The notes under the pieces were generated by a model that saw only the letters and a program-made list of their open reading frames with translations, had not been told where the DNA came from and made no database searches. Shown here one piece after another: positions 44,601 to 54,009 of a stretch of DNA of 64,000 nucleotides. Location of the stretch: NCBI RefSeq assembly GCF_021043395.1, contig NZ_JAJNKE010000010.1, positions 1-64,000 on the forward strand, given 5' to 3'. Each line of letters starts with the position of its first letter. Within the stretch, counting starts at the first letter, position 1. The position numbers were made by a program, and so were the translations under genes. Origin of the DNA: Clostridium guangxiense. Its GTDB lineage: Bacteria; Bacillota; Clostridia; Clostridiales; Clostridiaceae.

Positions 44601-45828
44601 AACTAAAGAGAAAATGTATTTTTGGGACTTTGCACTTTTATGGTGTGGTGCTGCTATTTCTATAGCTGAAATTTTAACGGGGGGATCAATAGCAGCTTTA
44701 GGTTTTAAAAAAGGGTTAATTGCAATAATACTTGGACACCTTATTGGTACAGCAATATTTATATTTGCAGGTATAATCGGTACTCGTGAAAAGGTTCCTG
44801 CAATTACTTCTACAAGAATATCGTTTGGCTTGTATGGTACATATTTGTTTTCAATATTAAATGTGCTTCAGCTTCTTGGATGGACAGCAGTTATGATAAA
44901 TTCATGTGCTCAGTCTTTAAATTTAATAAGTAAAACAATGTGGTCCATAAATAATATTCCTCTGTGGAGTGTATTTACAGCAGTGCTTATTATATTGGTC
45001 ATAGCTTTTGGAATGACTGGATTTAAAAAGATTAACACTTTAGCAGTAGTGCTTTTGTTTGCACTTACACTTGTACTTGGATGGGTTGTTTTTAGAAGTG
45101 GCAAGCTTTTTTCAAAACCAGTAGGTACCAATATGTCTTTTGGAAGTGCTCTTGAACTTGTAATAGCAATGCCTGTTTCATGGCTTCCTATGGTTGCAGA
45201 TTATACAAGATTTGCAGAAAATGAAAAAGACGGTGCTTTTGGCAGCCTTTTAGGATATTTTGTTGGAAGTTCGTGGATGTTCATTATAGGTCTTGGAGCA
45301 GCAATTGTTTCAAAAAATCCTGATCCTTCGGCTATGATGCTTGCTGCAAATCTTGGAATATCGGCTTTTGGAATTGTTGTGCTTTCAACAGTAACAACCA
45401 CATTTATGGATGCATATTCAGCTGGAGTTACATTTTTAAATATAATGCCAAGGTTTAATGAAAAGGCTGCGGCTATAGTTATAACAATAATAGGAACAGC
45501 AGCATCATTATTAGTTAACATGGACAATTATACGAGCTTTCTTTATGCAATAGGTTCAGTTTTTGCTCCATTATTTGCAGTGCTTTTAACAGATTATTTC
45601 ATAATAAAAAAGCAGACGAAAATAGAGGATAAACTGCTATTAAACATAGGTTCAGCTATAGTATGGGTAATTGGAGTAGCAACTTATTACTTATTTATTA
45701 AGTTAGATTTTATATTTGGTGCAACACTTCCAAGCATGGTGATAACAGGAATACTATATTTTATTAGTTGGAGGTATATAAACAAATGGAAATTAATGAA
45801 AAACTCAAAGAACTTTTATGCAGCGTAA
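44593..45828 (+). CDS. cytX: Putative hydroxymethylpyrimidine transporter CytX
   Basis: A 411-residue permease of the cytosine/purine (NCS1) family with about twelve transmembrane helices. ITSTRISFGLYG and SWLPMVADYTRFA are family landmarks. Location between thiD and thiM under a TPP riboswitch supports CytX, a proposed importer of hydroxymethylpyrimidine or its derivatives. It overlaps thiD by 8 bases and thiM by 43, implying coupled translation. Confidence 0.88.
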   Translation: MSKTKEKMYFWDFALLWCGAAISIAEILTGGSIAALGFKKGLIAIILGHLIGTAIFIFAGIIGTREKVPAITSTRISFGLYGTYLFSILNVLQLLGWTAVMINSCAQSLNLISKTMWSINNIPLWSVFTAVLIILVIAFGMTGFKKINTLAVVLLFALTLVLGWVVFRSGKLFSKPVGTNMSFGSALELVIAMPVSWLPMVADYTRFAENEKDGAFGSLLGYFVGSSWMFIIGLGAAIVSKNPDPSAMMLAANLGISAFGIVVLSTVTTTFMDAYSAGVTFLNIMPRFNEKAAAIVITIIGTAASLLVNMDNYTSFLYAIGSVFAPLFAVLLTDYFIIKKQTKIEDKLLLNIGSAIVWVIGVATYYLFIKLDFIFGATLPSMVITGILYFISWRYINKWKLMKNSKNFYAA

Positions 45829-46604
45829 AGGAGAAGAAACCTCTTGTACATCATATAACTAACTATGTTACAGTAAATGACTGTGCAAATATAGTTTTAG
45901 CTGTCGGCGGTTCACCAGTAATGGCAGACGATGAAAATGAAGTAGAGGATATGGTTTCTATAGCTTCAAGTCTTGTGATTAATATTGGTACATTAAATAG
46001 TAGAACCATAGAAGCTATGATAAAGGCCGGTAAAAGAGCAAATAAAATTGGAATTCCAGTGGTATTAGATCCTGTTGGAGTAGGAGCAACACCATATAGA
46101 AAGGAAACTGCTTTAAGACTTATAAAGGAAATTAAGTTTGCTGTAATTAGAGGCAATTTAGCAGAAATCAAAATATTATGCGGTATGAAGGCAGTTTCAA
46201 AGGGTGTTGATTCAGAAGAAACTCTTACAGATGATGCAAAGGAAATAGCAAAAACCTGCGCTAAACGTCTAAGCACAGTTGCTGCAATTACTGGAGTAGA
46301 TGATTATGTGTCTGATGGAAATAAAGTTATAGTTCTTAAAAATGGAACTAAGATGCTTACAACTGTTACCGGAACAGGATGCATGACTACATCGCTTGTT
46401 GGTACATACTGTGGCGTAACTAAAAATTATCTGTTGGCAGCTGCTGCAGGAATTTTAACTATGAGTATGTCTGGAGAGAAGGCACATGAAAAACTTACAA
46501 AGAATGAAGGCAGCGGAAGCTTCAGAGTAAAACTTATAGATGAAGTTTTTAATATTTCGGGTGAAGATTTTGTGAAAAGGGGCAAGGTTAATGAAGAAAA
46601 TTGA
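45786..46604 (+). CDS. thiM: Hydroxyethylthiazole kinase
   Basis: A 272-residue ribokinase-fold enzyme phosphorylating salvaged hydroxyethylthiazole. Signatures: [17 protein letters not shown] near residue 20, [29 protein letters not shown] and [12 protein letters not shown] with the catalytic Cys. I chose ATG 45786; GGAGG lies about 12 bases upstream inside cytX, and a TTG at 45768 overlaps that site. It overlaps thiE by 14 bases. Confidence 0.93.
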   Translation: MEINEKLKELLCSVKEKKPLVHHITNYVTVNDCANIVLAVGGSPVMADDENEVEDMVSIASSLVINIGTLNSRTIEAMIKAGKRANKIGIPVVLDPVGVGATPYRKETALRLIKEIKFAVIRGNLAEIKILCGMKAVSKGVDSEETLTDDAKEIAKTCAKRLSTVAAITGVDDYVSDGNKVIVLKNGTKMLTTVTGTGCMTTSLVGTYCGVTKNYLLAAAAGILTMSMSGEKAHEKLTKNEGSGSFRVKLIDEVFNISGEDFVKRGKVNEEN

Positions 46605-47223
46605 TTATAGTCTATATCTTGTAACAGAGAGAAGTCTGCTTTGCAATATTGAGTTAGAAAAGGCTGTGGAGCAGGCCATACTTGGTGGTTCTACACTTGT
46701 GCAATTAAGGGAAAAAAATCTTTCGACTATGGATTTTTACAATACTGCAATAAATGTTAAAAAAGTTACGGATAAATACAATGTACCACTTATAATTGAT
46801 GATAGATTAGATATAGCATTAGCAGTTGATGCAGCTGGTATTCATGTAGGACAAAGTGATATGCCTTGTGATATTGCAAGAAAGATAATTGGTACGGATA
46901 AAATACTTGGGGTTTCAGCTCATAATGTAGAAGAAGCTTTAAAGGCACAAAAGGATGGTGCTGATTATCTTGGAGTAGGGGCAATTTTCCCAACAGGAAC
47001 TAAAAATGATGCGGAAGACGTAAGTATAGAAACCTTAAAGGAAATAGTACAAAAAGTTGATATCCCGGTTGTTGCAATTGGTGGTGTAAGTGAAGAAAAT
47101 GTAGATAAACTTTCAGATACAGGAATTGCTGGGATTTCTGTTGTTTCAGCAATACTAGGGAAAAAGGATATTAGAAAAGCAGCAGAGAATTTAAAAGCAG
47201 CTGTTAGAAATATTACGAAGTAA
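46591..47223 (+). CDS. thiE: Thiamine phosphate synthase
   Basis: A 210-residue TIM-barrel enzyme that couples hydroxymethylpyrimidine pyrophosphate and thiazole phosphate to thiamine phosphate. Signatures: [10 protein letters not shown] near residue 35, [12 protein letters not shown] near residue 66, [10 protein letters not shown] and [12 protein letters not shown]. It is last in the second riboswitch operon. The pyrimidine synthase thiC is not in this window, so the operon looks built for pyrimidine salvage plus coupling. Confidence 0.93.
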   Translation: MKKIDYSLYLVTERSLLCNIELEKAVEQAILGGSTLVQLREKNLSTMDFYNTAINVKKVTDKYNVPLIIDDRLDIALAVDAAGIHVGQSDMPCDIARKIIGTDKILGVSAHNVEEALKAQKDGADYLGVGAIFPTGTKNDAEDVSIETLKEIVQKVDIPVVAIGGVSEENVDKLSDTGIAGISVVSAILGKKDIRKAAENLKAAVRNITK

Positions 47224-47391
47224 CTTGTTCTTTTTAGAGAATCTATAAAAATTACTCTTACTAAGTCTGCATTTTTTTCGCCAAACTCGTAATAAACGTT
47301 TTTCATGCGACTTGGTAAATTCTCAGCTTTTTTCTGCAAATATTTTAACTGCTGCTTGTAAAATTCTTTCACGTGCATTTGGTTTATTCAT
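47224..47391 (-). pseudogene. Remnant of a TetR-family regulator
   Basis: A good AAGGAG site precedes an ATG at 47391. The frame reads MNKPNARERILQAAVKIFAE followed by KS and a stop. In another frame the sequence continues as SRMKNVYYEFGEKNADLVRV, then [11 protein letters not shown], typical of the end of a TetR DNA-binding domain. So the middle was deleted, the frame was lost, and the gene is cut by the thiE 3' end. A quasi-palindrome at 47420-47433 (ACCGAATGTTCAGT) may be its former operator. Confidence 0.7.
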
Positions 47392-47633
47392 TAATTTTTT
47401 ATCATCTCCTTAGATTTAGTACCGAATGTTCAGTTTAAATAATTATAACATATTTTGTATGTAAAGTATATAAAAGTAATAGATATTATTGTATATATGA
47501 AGAATTTGTGTTATGTTATTTTTAGGATGGGAAGTATCCAAACGGAACTTCACCTTAGAATTTTTTTAATTGTATTTTATATTTTTCTTGGATCTTTTAA
47601 ATGAGATAGGAAAAGTATTTTTATGTAAATAAT

Positions 47634-48218
47634 GTGAAATTAAGTAGATGTTATAGCAAAAGTTACAATTCTGCAGAACATGCAGCAGAGTTTACAAACT
47701 CAAAGGCGTATGATAAATTGCAAAATATTGTAATTGAGAGTGACGCATTATTTATAACTACTCCTGACGATGAAATTAAAAAGATTTGGCAAAGTATAAA
47801 AAATGTAAAAATAAATGATAAACTTATTATTCATACCAGTGGAAGTTTATCATCTAATATCTTTTCTGATATAAAAAATAAAGGTGCCTTCGGATATTCA
47901 ATCCATCCTATGTTTCCATTTTCAGATAAATACAATACCTATAGACAGTTAAATAGTGCTTATTTTTCAATTGAAGGAGATAAAGAGTACCTACAGACTT
48001 TAAAAACTTTTATTGAAAAATTGGCAAATACTGCATTTATAATAGATGCAGATAAAAAATCATTGTATCATCTTGAAGTTATACCAAAGAAGCATTGCGA
48101 GCTTTATAAGGAACTTTCAAGACAGTTATTGTATTTAGCTTTGGAAAAGAACAAAGAAAAAGATTATGGAAGGGTCATTAATTTTTTAGGAGGCAGAAAT
48201 GATGAAAAATACAGTTGA
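47634..48218 (+). pseudogene. Decayed Rossmann-fold/DUF2520 protein gene
   Basis: An open frame of 194 codons matching a Rossmann-like plus DUF2520 protein usually encoded just before panB in clostridia. Body text such as FITTPDDEIKKIW, HTSGSLSSNIFSDIKNKGAF and GYSIHPMFPFSDKY is intact. But the N-terminal GxGxxG nucleotide motif is missing: the frame begins at a GTG with no ribosome site in the middle of the first fold. After KKSLYHL it jumps in frame to VIPKKHCELYKEL, losing most of the helical C-terminal domain. It therefore looks non-functional. Confidence 0.7.
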
Positions 48219-48464
48219 TACTTTTAGAAAATCAAAGGAAACTAAGGAAAAAGTGAAGCCAGAGCTAAAGAACTCATAGAGGATGCAAAAAAAATTGAAG
48301 CAGCAGGGGCTTTTGCTATAGTACTTGAATGTGTACCAGCTAAGCTTGCAGAAATTATGAAGAATGCTTTTAAGGATTATATAGAAGATGTGAAGGTAGG
48401 TGCCTTTCCAGCAGAGGAACATACTTTTAAAATAGATGAAAGCGTTATTGAAAAACTTTATTAA
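48202..48464 (+). pseudogene. panB: Decayed ketopantoate hydroxymethyltransferase gene
   Basis: The first 17 codons after the ATG at 48202 read MKNTVDTFRKSKETKEK, the usual PanB start, then the frame is lost. In another frame AKELIEDAKKIEAAGAFAIV, then LECVPAKLAE, is a middle part; it passes directly into EIMKNAFKDYIEDVKVGAF and PAEEHTFKIDESVIEKLY, the C-terminus. About 260 bases remain of a gene normally about 800 bases long. Two internal deletions and a frameshift are evident, and catalytic residues are lost. Confidence 0.85.
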
Positions 48465-48498
48465 TAGCAGAGAGTAATAAAAAGGAGTGGAAAAGTAA

Positions 48499-49341
48499 AT
48501 GAAAACTGTTTATACTATAAAAGAAGTTAGAGAAAATATAAAAGAATGGAAAAAGCAAGGTTTAACCATAGGGCTTGTTCCTACAATGGGATATTTGCAT
48601 GAGGGGCATAAAAGTCTTATAGAAAGGGCAGCAAAAGAGAATGATAGGGTTGTTGTAAGTGATTTTGTAAATCCAATTCAATTTGGACCGAAGGAAGATT
48701 TAGCAGTTTATCCAAAAGACTTAAAAAGAGATGAGGCAGTATGTGTAGCTGGTGGAACTTCTCTTCTATTTAATCCAGAGCCTTCTGAGATGTATTTCAA
48801 AGACGCAGAAACTTATGTAAATGTTGATAAAATAACAGAGGTATTATGTGGAGCGAGAAGACCTGGACATTTTAGAGGGGTATGTACTGTAGTTTCAAAG
48901 TTATTTAATATTGTTAAACCTGATAGAGCGTATTTTGGTGAAAAGGATGCACAGCAGCTTGCAGTAATAAAGAGAATGGTAAGAGATTTAAATTTTGATA
49001 TAGAAATAGTAGGATGTCCAATTGTAAGAGAAGCAGATGGACTTGCTAAGAGTTCCAGAAATACTTATCTTACAGATGAAGAAAGAAGTGCAGCTGTTGT
49101 TTTGAGTTTGAGTTTGAAAAAGGCTAGAGTAGCTCTTGAAAATGGTGAAAGAAATGCAGATAAATTAATAGAAATAATAAAATGTGAAATTGAAAAAGAG
49201 CCTCTCAGTAAAATAGATTATGTTGAGATTGTAGATAGTGAGAATCTTAAGAAGGTTTCAGTAATAAATAAAAGTGTTCTTATTGCAATAGCAGTATATG
49301 TAGGAAAAACGCGTCTTATAGATAATTTTACTTGGAGGTAG
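48499..49341 (+). CDS. panC: Pantothenate synthetase
   Basis: A 280-residue class I ATP-dependent ligase joining pantoate and beta-alanine to pantothenate. Motifs: LVPTMGYLHEGHKSLI (HIGH-like) near residue 27, DFVNPIQFGP, YFGEKDAQQL near residue 152, and the KSSRNTYL segment (KMSKS-like). AAAGGAGTGG precedes the ATG. It is intact although panB just upstream is destroyed; no panD is seen downstream. It may now work only on imported or otherwise supplied pantoate, or be in early decay. Confidence 0.92.
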   Translation: MKTVYTIKEVRENIKEWKKQGLTIGLVPTMGYLHEGHKSLIERAAKENDRVVVSDFVNPIQFGPKEDLAVYPKDLKRDEAVCVAGGTSLLFNPEPSEMYFKDAETYVNVDKITEVLCGARRPGHFRGVCTVVSKLFNIVKPDRAYFGEKDAQQLAVIKRMVRDLNFDIEIVGCPIVREADGLAKSSRNTYLTDEERSAAVVLSLSLKKARVALENGERNADKLIEIIKCEIEKEPLSKIDYVEIVDSENLKKVSVINKSVLIAIAVYVGKTRLIDNFTWR

Positions 49342-49432
49342 ATTTTTAAATTATGAAAAAATAAAATTATATGATATACTATTTATGTATGTGCATATGT
49401 ACTACACAGTGTTAAAAGTGGGGTAATTGGTT

Positions 49433-50737
49433 ATGAAAAATAAATCTAAAAAATTTTTTATCATGTTCATAATTGCGTTATTTATGATAAGCTTTTTGGG
49501 TGGATGTCAAAGCAGTAGTTCTAGTTCTACTGTAAAAAAGCAAACTAGTGTAAATAAGAAAGCTACAAAAACTCCTGGAGAAATAACTGTATGGGTATGC
49601 AGTAAAGATGAAAATGTTATAAATGATCAAATTAACCTATTTAAGAAAAAATATCCTTATATAAGTGTAAAGGTTGTTGCTATGACTTCAAAGGATATTT
49701 CGGATAAATACATAGATAGCTGCACAAATGGCAAAAAACTTCCAGATATAATTGAAGTTACAGATGATAGTACGGCAACGCTTATTAACGGTTTTTCAGA
49801 TAAGCTTTTAAATGTAGCATCAGATCAAGATATAAAAAAAGGAATGTTTTTAAATAATAGAATAAATAATTTATCAAGAAAAAATAGCGTTTATGGTTAT
49901 CCTTGGTATGTAAAACCTGTTTTTATGCTTTATAGGTCAGATATATTGCGGTCAGCGGGTATAGATGCAGAGGATATAAAAACATGGGATGATTATGTAA
50001 GCGTGGGTAATAACTTAAAAAGTTCTGGTAGAAAGCTAACTTCGATTCCTAATTTGAGTGAAATATATAATGTTCAGCTAAATCAGCTTGGTACCGATTT
50101 TTTTGATGAACAAGGTAAAATTGATGTTAATGGTAAGAAGGTTATGGTAGCAAATAAATTCATATACAATATCCTGAAAAATCAAATAAATATTGATGTG
50201 AGTAACAGCGATTATCTTCAATTATTTGAAAAAGGAAGTATAGTTTCTCTTATTGCCACACCAGAAACTGTTTTGTATCTTGAGAAAAGCCATTCTAATT
50301 TAAGTGGTAAAATAGAAATAACTAGGCTTCCAGCTTTTGAAAATGGTGGAAATGACACGGCTTATGTTGATGGTACAAATTTTATGATTTCAGGTTCTTC
50401 TAAAAATAAAGATTATGCTGTTAAATTTGTCAAATTTGTAACTGGAGATGTTGATGCCGTATACAACCAATTTAATATATATGGACTTTGCTCAAGTAAT
50501 ACAGCTGCATATACCTATGAAAAAATACATAAGAAAAATAAATATGTTGGAGATATAGATATGTATAAATGGTATATTAATTCAGCTAAATTATTTTCTA
50601 ATATTATATATAATGAAAATTATAATGAAGTAAGAGACGAAGTTTTAAGAAGTTTAAATGATAACATAAAAAGCAATAAAAAAATAGAGGATATTATGAA
50701 TGATCTTCAAAAATCTATAGAACCTAAATATAAATAA
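49433..50737 (+). CDS. Extracellular solute-binding lipoprotein (ABC sugar type)
   Basis: A 434-residue family 1 solute-binding protein. The signal peptide ends in a lipobox (SFLGGC) near residue 25, so it is lipid-anchored outside the membrane. A Ser/Lys linker follows, then TVWVCSKDENVINDQINLFK (start of lobe 1) and YGYPWYVKPVFMLYRSD. These proteins deliver sugars or similar ligands to an ABC importer. No permease or ATPase genes are nearby, so it is an orphan here. The ATG at 49433 follows GTGGGG. Confidence 0.85.
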   Translation: MKNKSKKFFIMFIIALFMISFLGGCQSSSSSSTVKKQTSVNKKATKTPGEITVWVCSKDENVINDQINLFKKKYPYISVKVVAMTSKDISDKYIDSCTNGKKLPDIIEVTDDSTATLINGFSDKLLNVASDQDIKKGMFLNNRINNLSRKNSVYGYPWYVKPVFMLYRSDILRSAGIDAEDIKTWDDYVSVGNNLKSSGRKLTSIPNLSEIYNVQLNQLGTDFFDEQGKIDVNGKKVMVANKFIYNILKNQINIDVSNSDYLQLFEKGSIVSLIATPETVLYLEKSHSNLSGKIEITRLPAFENGGNDTAYVDGTNFMISGSSKNKDYAVKFVKFVTGDVDAVYNQFNIYGLCSSNTAAYTYEKIHKKNKYVGDIDMYKWYINSAKLFSNIIYNENYNEVRDEVLRSLNDNIKSNKKIEDIMNDLQKSIEPKYK

Positions 50738-50738
50738 T

Positions 50739-50889
50739 CCAACAAAAAATGCAGCTTTAAGTATTCCATCTCATGAAGGAATTCAAAACAAAATAGAAGT
50801 TCTACTTAGCGAAGATGAGCTAAAAGAACTTCATAAAAGTGCAGACAGAAAACCTTAAAAATGTACTTGAAAAATTTGAACCAAAATAG
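50739..50889 (+). pseudogene. C-terminal remnant of a lactate/malate dehydrogenase
   Basis: Right after the lipoprotein stop the frame reads NPTKNAALSIPSHEGIQNKI, then EVLLSEDELKELHKSAD, matching the end of the LDH/MDH family (SIPSIVG...EV.LSEDELKALK.SA). A frameshift follows, after which another frame gives ENLKNVLEKFEP before a stop at 50889. Nothing of the N-terminal part remains. Confidence 0.75.
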
Positions 50890-50910
50890 TAAGGATTGTA
50901 GGGCTGTCTA

Positions 50911-52044
50911 TTATACTTCTCCCATTGCTTTTTTATAAACAGCGTTATAAATATCAAGTGTTTTTTCAGCAGTTTTCTTCCAAGAGAAAGTTGCTGAATT
51001 TTTAATTCCTCTAACCTTTAAATCATTTCTAAGAGACTCATCATTTAAAACCTTCCATAAAGCATTTTCTATTTCTGAACTTTTAAAAGGATCTATAAGA
51101 ATTCCGCTGTCTTTTACTACTTCTGGAATTGAAGTTATATTTGAAGTTATTACAGGAGCTCCACAGCTCATCGCTTCAAGTGGTGGAAGTCCGAAGCCTT
51201 CATAAAGTGAAGGATATGCAAAAACTTCACAGGTGTTATAAAAAATTGGAAGCTCAGATTCTTTTACATAGCCCGTAAATATAACTTCTTTTGAAATTCT
51301 AAGTTTATCACATAGAAGTTTTAGATTATTTAAATCATCTTTGTTTGAGCCAACTATAACAAGACTTACTGGTTGTGTGAGGCTTTTTTTTATTTTACTA
51401 AAGGCATATATTAAAGCTTTTACATTTTTTCTTGGACTAAAGCCGCCAATATAAAGAATAAACTTGTTTTTTATGCCGTAATTATTTAAAAGATAACCAC
51501 TACAGTAAGCTTTATCCATAATTTTGTAGTTACTATTTGCTGCAAGAGGTGTTACATATATTTTATCTGGATTTATAGGAAAAAATTTAAGTAAATCCTT
51601 TTTTGAGTATTCAGATACAGTTATTATTGCATCACATTTTTCAACTACAAGTGGTATGCTTTTTAGAAATTTAAGAAGATAACCCTTGCCAACAGTTTCA
51701 GGCATTACGTAAGGTATTAAATCATGTATTGTAACAACTTTTATACATGACAAATCTTCACTTAAACCAATGCCGTTTTGAGGTATGTGATATATATCAA
51801 TATTGTTTTTTATAGTATTATATGGTAAATAGCAGTTTTCAAAAAAATTATGATGTCCTCTTGAAATTATATTTATTTTGCAATTATTATGTTTAAAGGT
51901 TTCATAGTCTGTTCCATACCAATATAAGGTATAAGAATTTTTGCTATCAAGGTTTAAAAGTTCTCTAGTAACATTTTCAGTATATGTTCCAATTCCGCTT
52001 CCCCTATATAAATTTATTGGTCTAGCATCTATTCCGATATTCAT
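50911..52044 (-). CDS. Glycosyltransferase family 4
   Basis: A 377-residue GT-B glycosyltransferase. N-terminal GIDARPINLYRGSGIGTYTE is the acceptor-side glycine loop; GGFSPRKN near residue 203 and the donor-site signature YEGFGLPPLEAMSCGAPVI near residue 290 are typical of GT4 enzymes using nucleotide sugars. It is divergent from a CotS-family gene, and the same arrangement recurs 4 kb on. I infer that it glycosylates a spore coat or outer-layer component. Confidence 0.88.
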   Translation of the reverse strand: MNIGIDARPINLYRGSGIGTYTENVTRELLNLDSKNSYTLYWYGTDYETFKHNNCKINIISRGHHNFFENCYLPYNTIKNNIDIYHIPQNGIGLSEDLSCIKVVTIHDLIPYVMPETVGKGYLLKFLKSIPLVVEKCDAIITVSEYSKKDLLKFFPINPDKIYVTPLAANSNYKIMDKAYCSGYLLNNYGIKNKFILYIGGFSPRKNVKALIYAFSKIKKSLTQPVSLVIVGSNKDDLNNLKLLCDKLRISKEVIFTGYVKESELPIFYNTCEVFAYPSLYEGFGLPPLEAMSCGAPVITSNITSIPEVVKDSGILIDPFKSSEIENALWKVLNDESLRNDLKVRGIKNSATFSWKKTAEKTLDIYNAVYKKAMGEV

Positions 52045-52198
52045 ATAAATCTCTCCTAAAAACTTCCTATATATAATAATATTAATGTTTATAATGAAAT
52101 GTGCTTTAAATCTAAATCACACAGAAAAGTTTATGCTCATATAATAGTGTATAGAATATGTTATTCATATTTTAATAATATTTCAGCGGTGAAATTTT

Positions 52199-53212
52199 AT
52201 GATTGATTTAAGTGAAATTAAGGAAAAGTTAAGTAGTAATTATGAAATTGATACTAAAGAAATAAAAAAAATAAAGAACGTATATAAAATAACTGCTAAT
52301 TCGTCACAATATTGTCTTAAAGAAATACATTATGACTATGGCCATTTTTTGTTTATAGTATCAGCTATTGAGCATCTTATTAAAAATGAATTTGAATGTA
52401 TTCCAGATATTATAAGGACAAAAGATAAAAGAAATTATATAAAAATTAAAGAAGGATATGCATATCTTACTAAGTGGATAGATTCAAAATTATGTGATTA
52501 TGATAATACAGTAGAACTTGTTAAAGCTGTGTCAGCTCTTGCAAAGCTTCATATAAAGAGTTGGGGATTTGAACTTACAAAGGAAATGAATCCAAGGATA
52601 GGATGGCTAAAATGGATAAAGCAGTTTGAAACAAGGATTGATGAGATGCTGGATTTTAAAAAAAGAATAGAGGCCAAAGAGAAAAAAACTGAATTTGATA
52701 CTTTATACATGAATATGATGGAAGAAGAAATTATAAGAGCAAAGAAATCTATAGATGATATAGAAAACTGTGATTACTTTTACAAAATGGAGAAAGAAAT
52801 TAATTACAAAGGTTTTTGTCATCATGATTATGCACACCACAACTTACTCGTTAATTCTCAAAAAGAAATTAATATAATAGACTTTGATTATTGTATTTTA
52901 GATACTCATCTTCATGATTTATCAAGTATTATGATAAGAAAAATGAAAAATGGGAAATGGGATATGGCAACAGCTATTTTTATACTTGATGTATACAACT
53001 CAGTTTATAATATTGAAGATACAGATGTACCACTGATGGCTGCTTTTATGGAATTTCCTCAAGCGTATTGGCAGATTGGTATACAGTATTATTGGGAAAA
53101 ACAACCGTGGACAGAGGAGTTTTTTATAAGTAAACTAAAAAAAATAAATGAAGATAAAGAAAATAGACAAGAATTTTTAGAGGAACTTATGACTTTCAAA
53201 TATAAAAATTAA
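52199..53212 (+). CDS. CotS family spore coat protein
   Basis: A 337-residue protein with a small-molecule-kinase-like (APH/CotS) fold. The catalytic-loop motif FCHHDYAHHNLLVN near residue 209 and metal-binding IIDFDYC near residue 225 are present, so the phosphotransfer site may be active. CotS proteins are spore coat components. A CATATAATA at 52138-52146, with an AC about 16 bases upstream, fits a mother-cell sigma-K/E promoter. It begins the first divergent GT4/CotS pair. Confidence 0.85.
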   Translation: MIDLSEIKEKLSSNYEIDTKEIKKIKNVYKITANSSQYCLKEIHYDYGHFLFIVSAIEHLIKNEFECIPDIIRTKDKRNYIKIKEGYAYLTKWIDSKLCDYDNTVELVKAVSALAKLHIKSWGFELTKEMNPRIGWLKWIKQFETRIDEMLDFKKRIEAKEKKTEFDTLYMNMMEEEIIRAKKSIDDIENCDYFYKMEKEINYKGFCHHDYAHHNLLVNSQKEINIIDFDYCILDTHLHDLSSIMIRKMKNGKWDMATAIFILDVYNSVYNIEDTDVPLMAAFMEFPQAYWQIGIQYYWEKQPWTEEFFISKLKKINEDKENRQEFLEELMTFKYKN

Positions 53213-53257
53213 ATTTCATAGAGGTTTCACTTAGTATGAATTATTGAAGGTGATGAA

Positions 53258-53998
53258 GTGAATAATTTAAAGAATATATCTCTGAAACAATATATTGAGA
53301 TTAGTGGTATTAATTTTTCTGAAAGTACGCATACAGTAAAAAAAGGCGAAATAACTGAAGAGCTTATTGTTGAGCAATTTCATGTAATTAATAAATTTCA
53401 TAAGATTTTAAGGGATTATAGAGGATATGATATTAAAAATATAGATAATAAAACTGGAAGGTTAGTTGAAAAATATAAGATGGAGATAAGGCTTGGTAAA
53501 AGATACATTAGAAGCACCAAGGGAAATAACATCTCAGATGATTTTAATGATATGCTTTTAAAGTATATCGAAAGAAGTGAAGAATGCGTACTACAAGCAT
53601 CAAGGAATTATGTTGATTTGATAAAAAGAAGCATGAAAAGCGGAGAGATATGCCTTGAAGATTGCTATTTTGATAATGTATATGAAAATGAACATTTATT
53701 TATAAGGGATGCAAGTTCTATATGCTTTGATATGATAGAAATTGATGGCATAAATTTAATAGATAGGATAAAGGTAATAAAGGACGAGTTTGATTGGGAG
53801 AAATTAATACATGAGTATGCTTGTATTGAGAAACTTAATGCTTGCAGTGAAGAATTTATGAAGGCACTTATTTCATACCCATCGGAAGTTATGAAATGGT
53901 TTAGGAGATATGTTAAAGATGAAGAAAAATTTCCTAAAGACTATTATTTGAAAAAAATAAAAAAAGCAGCTAAGAAGGATGGAAAAAGCATTATTTAG
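53258..53998 (+). CDS. Degenerate CotS-like protein
   Basis: A 246-residue protein between two CotS genes. It aligns in outline with their C-terminal two thirds: where they have the HHD catalytic loop it has ICLEDCYFDNV, and the later ISYPSEVMKWFRRY corresponds to their SFP...YY segment. So it looks like a CotS paralogue that lost the N-terminal nucleotide lobe and the catalytic His/Asp motif. The sequence is open throughout, suggesting a kept, structural coat role. GTG start behind AAGGTGATG. Confidence 0.6.
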   Translation: MNNLKNISLKQYIEISGINFSESTHTVKKGEITEELIVEQFHVINKFHKILRDYRGYDIKNIDNKTGRLVEKYKMEIRLGKRYIRSTKGNNISDDFNDMLLKYIERSEECVLQASRNYVDLIKRSMKSGEICLEDCYFDNVYENEHLFIRDASSICFDMIEIDGINLIDRIKVIKDEFDWEKLIHEYACIEKLNACSEEFMKALISYPSEVMKWFRRYVKDEEKFPKDYYLKKIKKAAKKDGKSII

Positions 53999-54009
53999 GA
54001 GGTAGTAGT

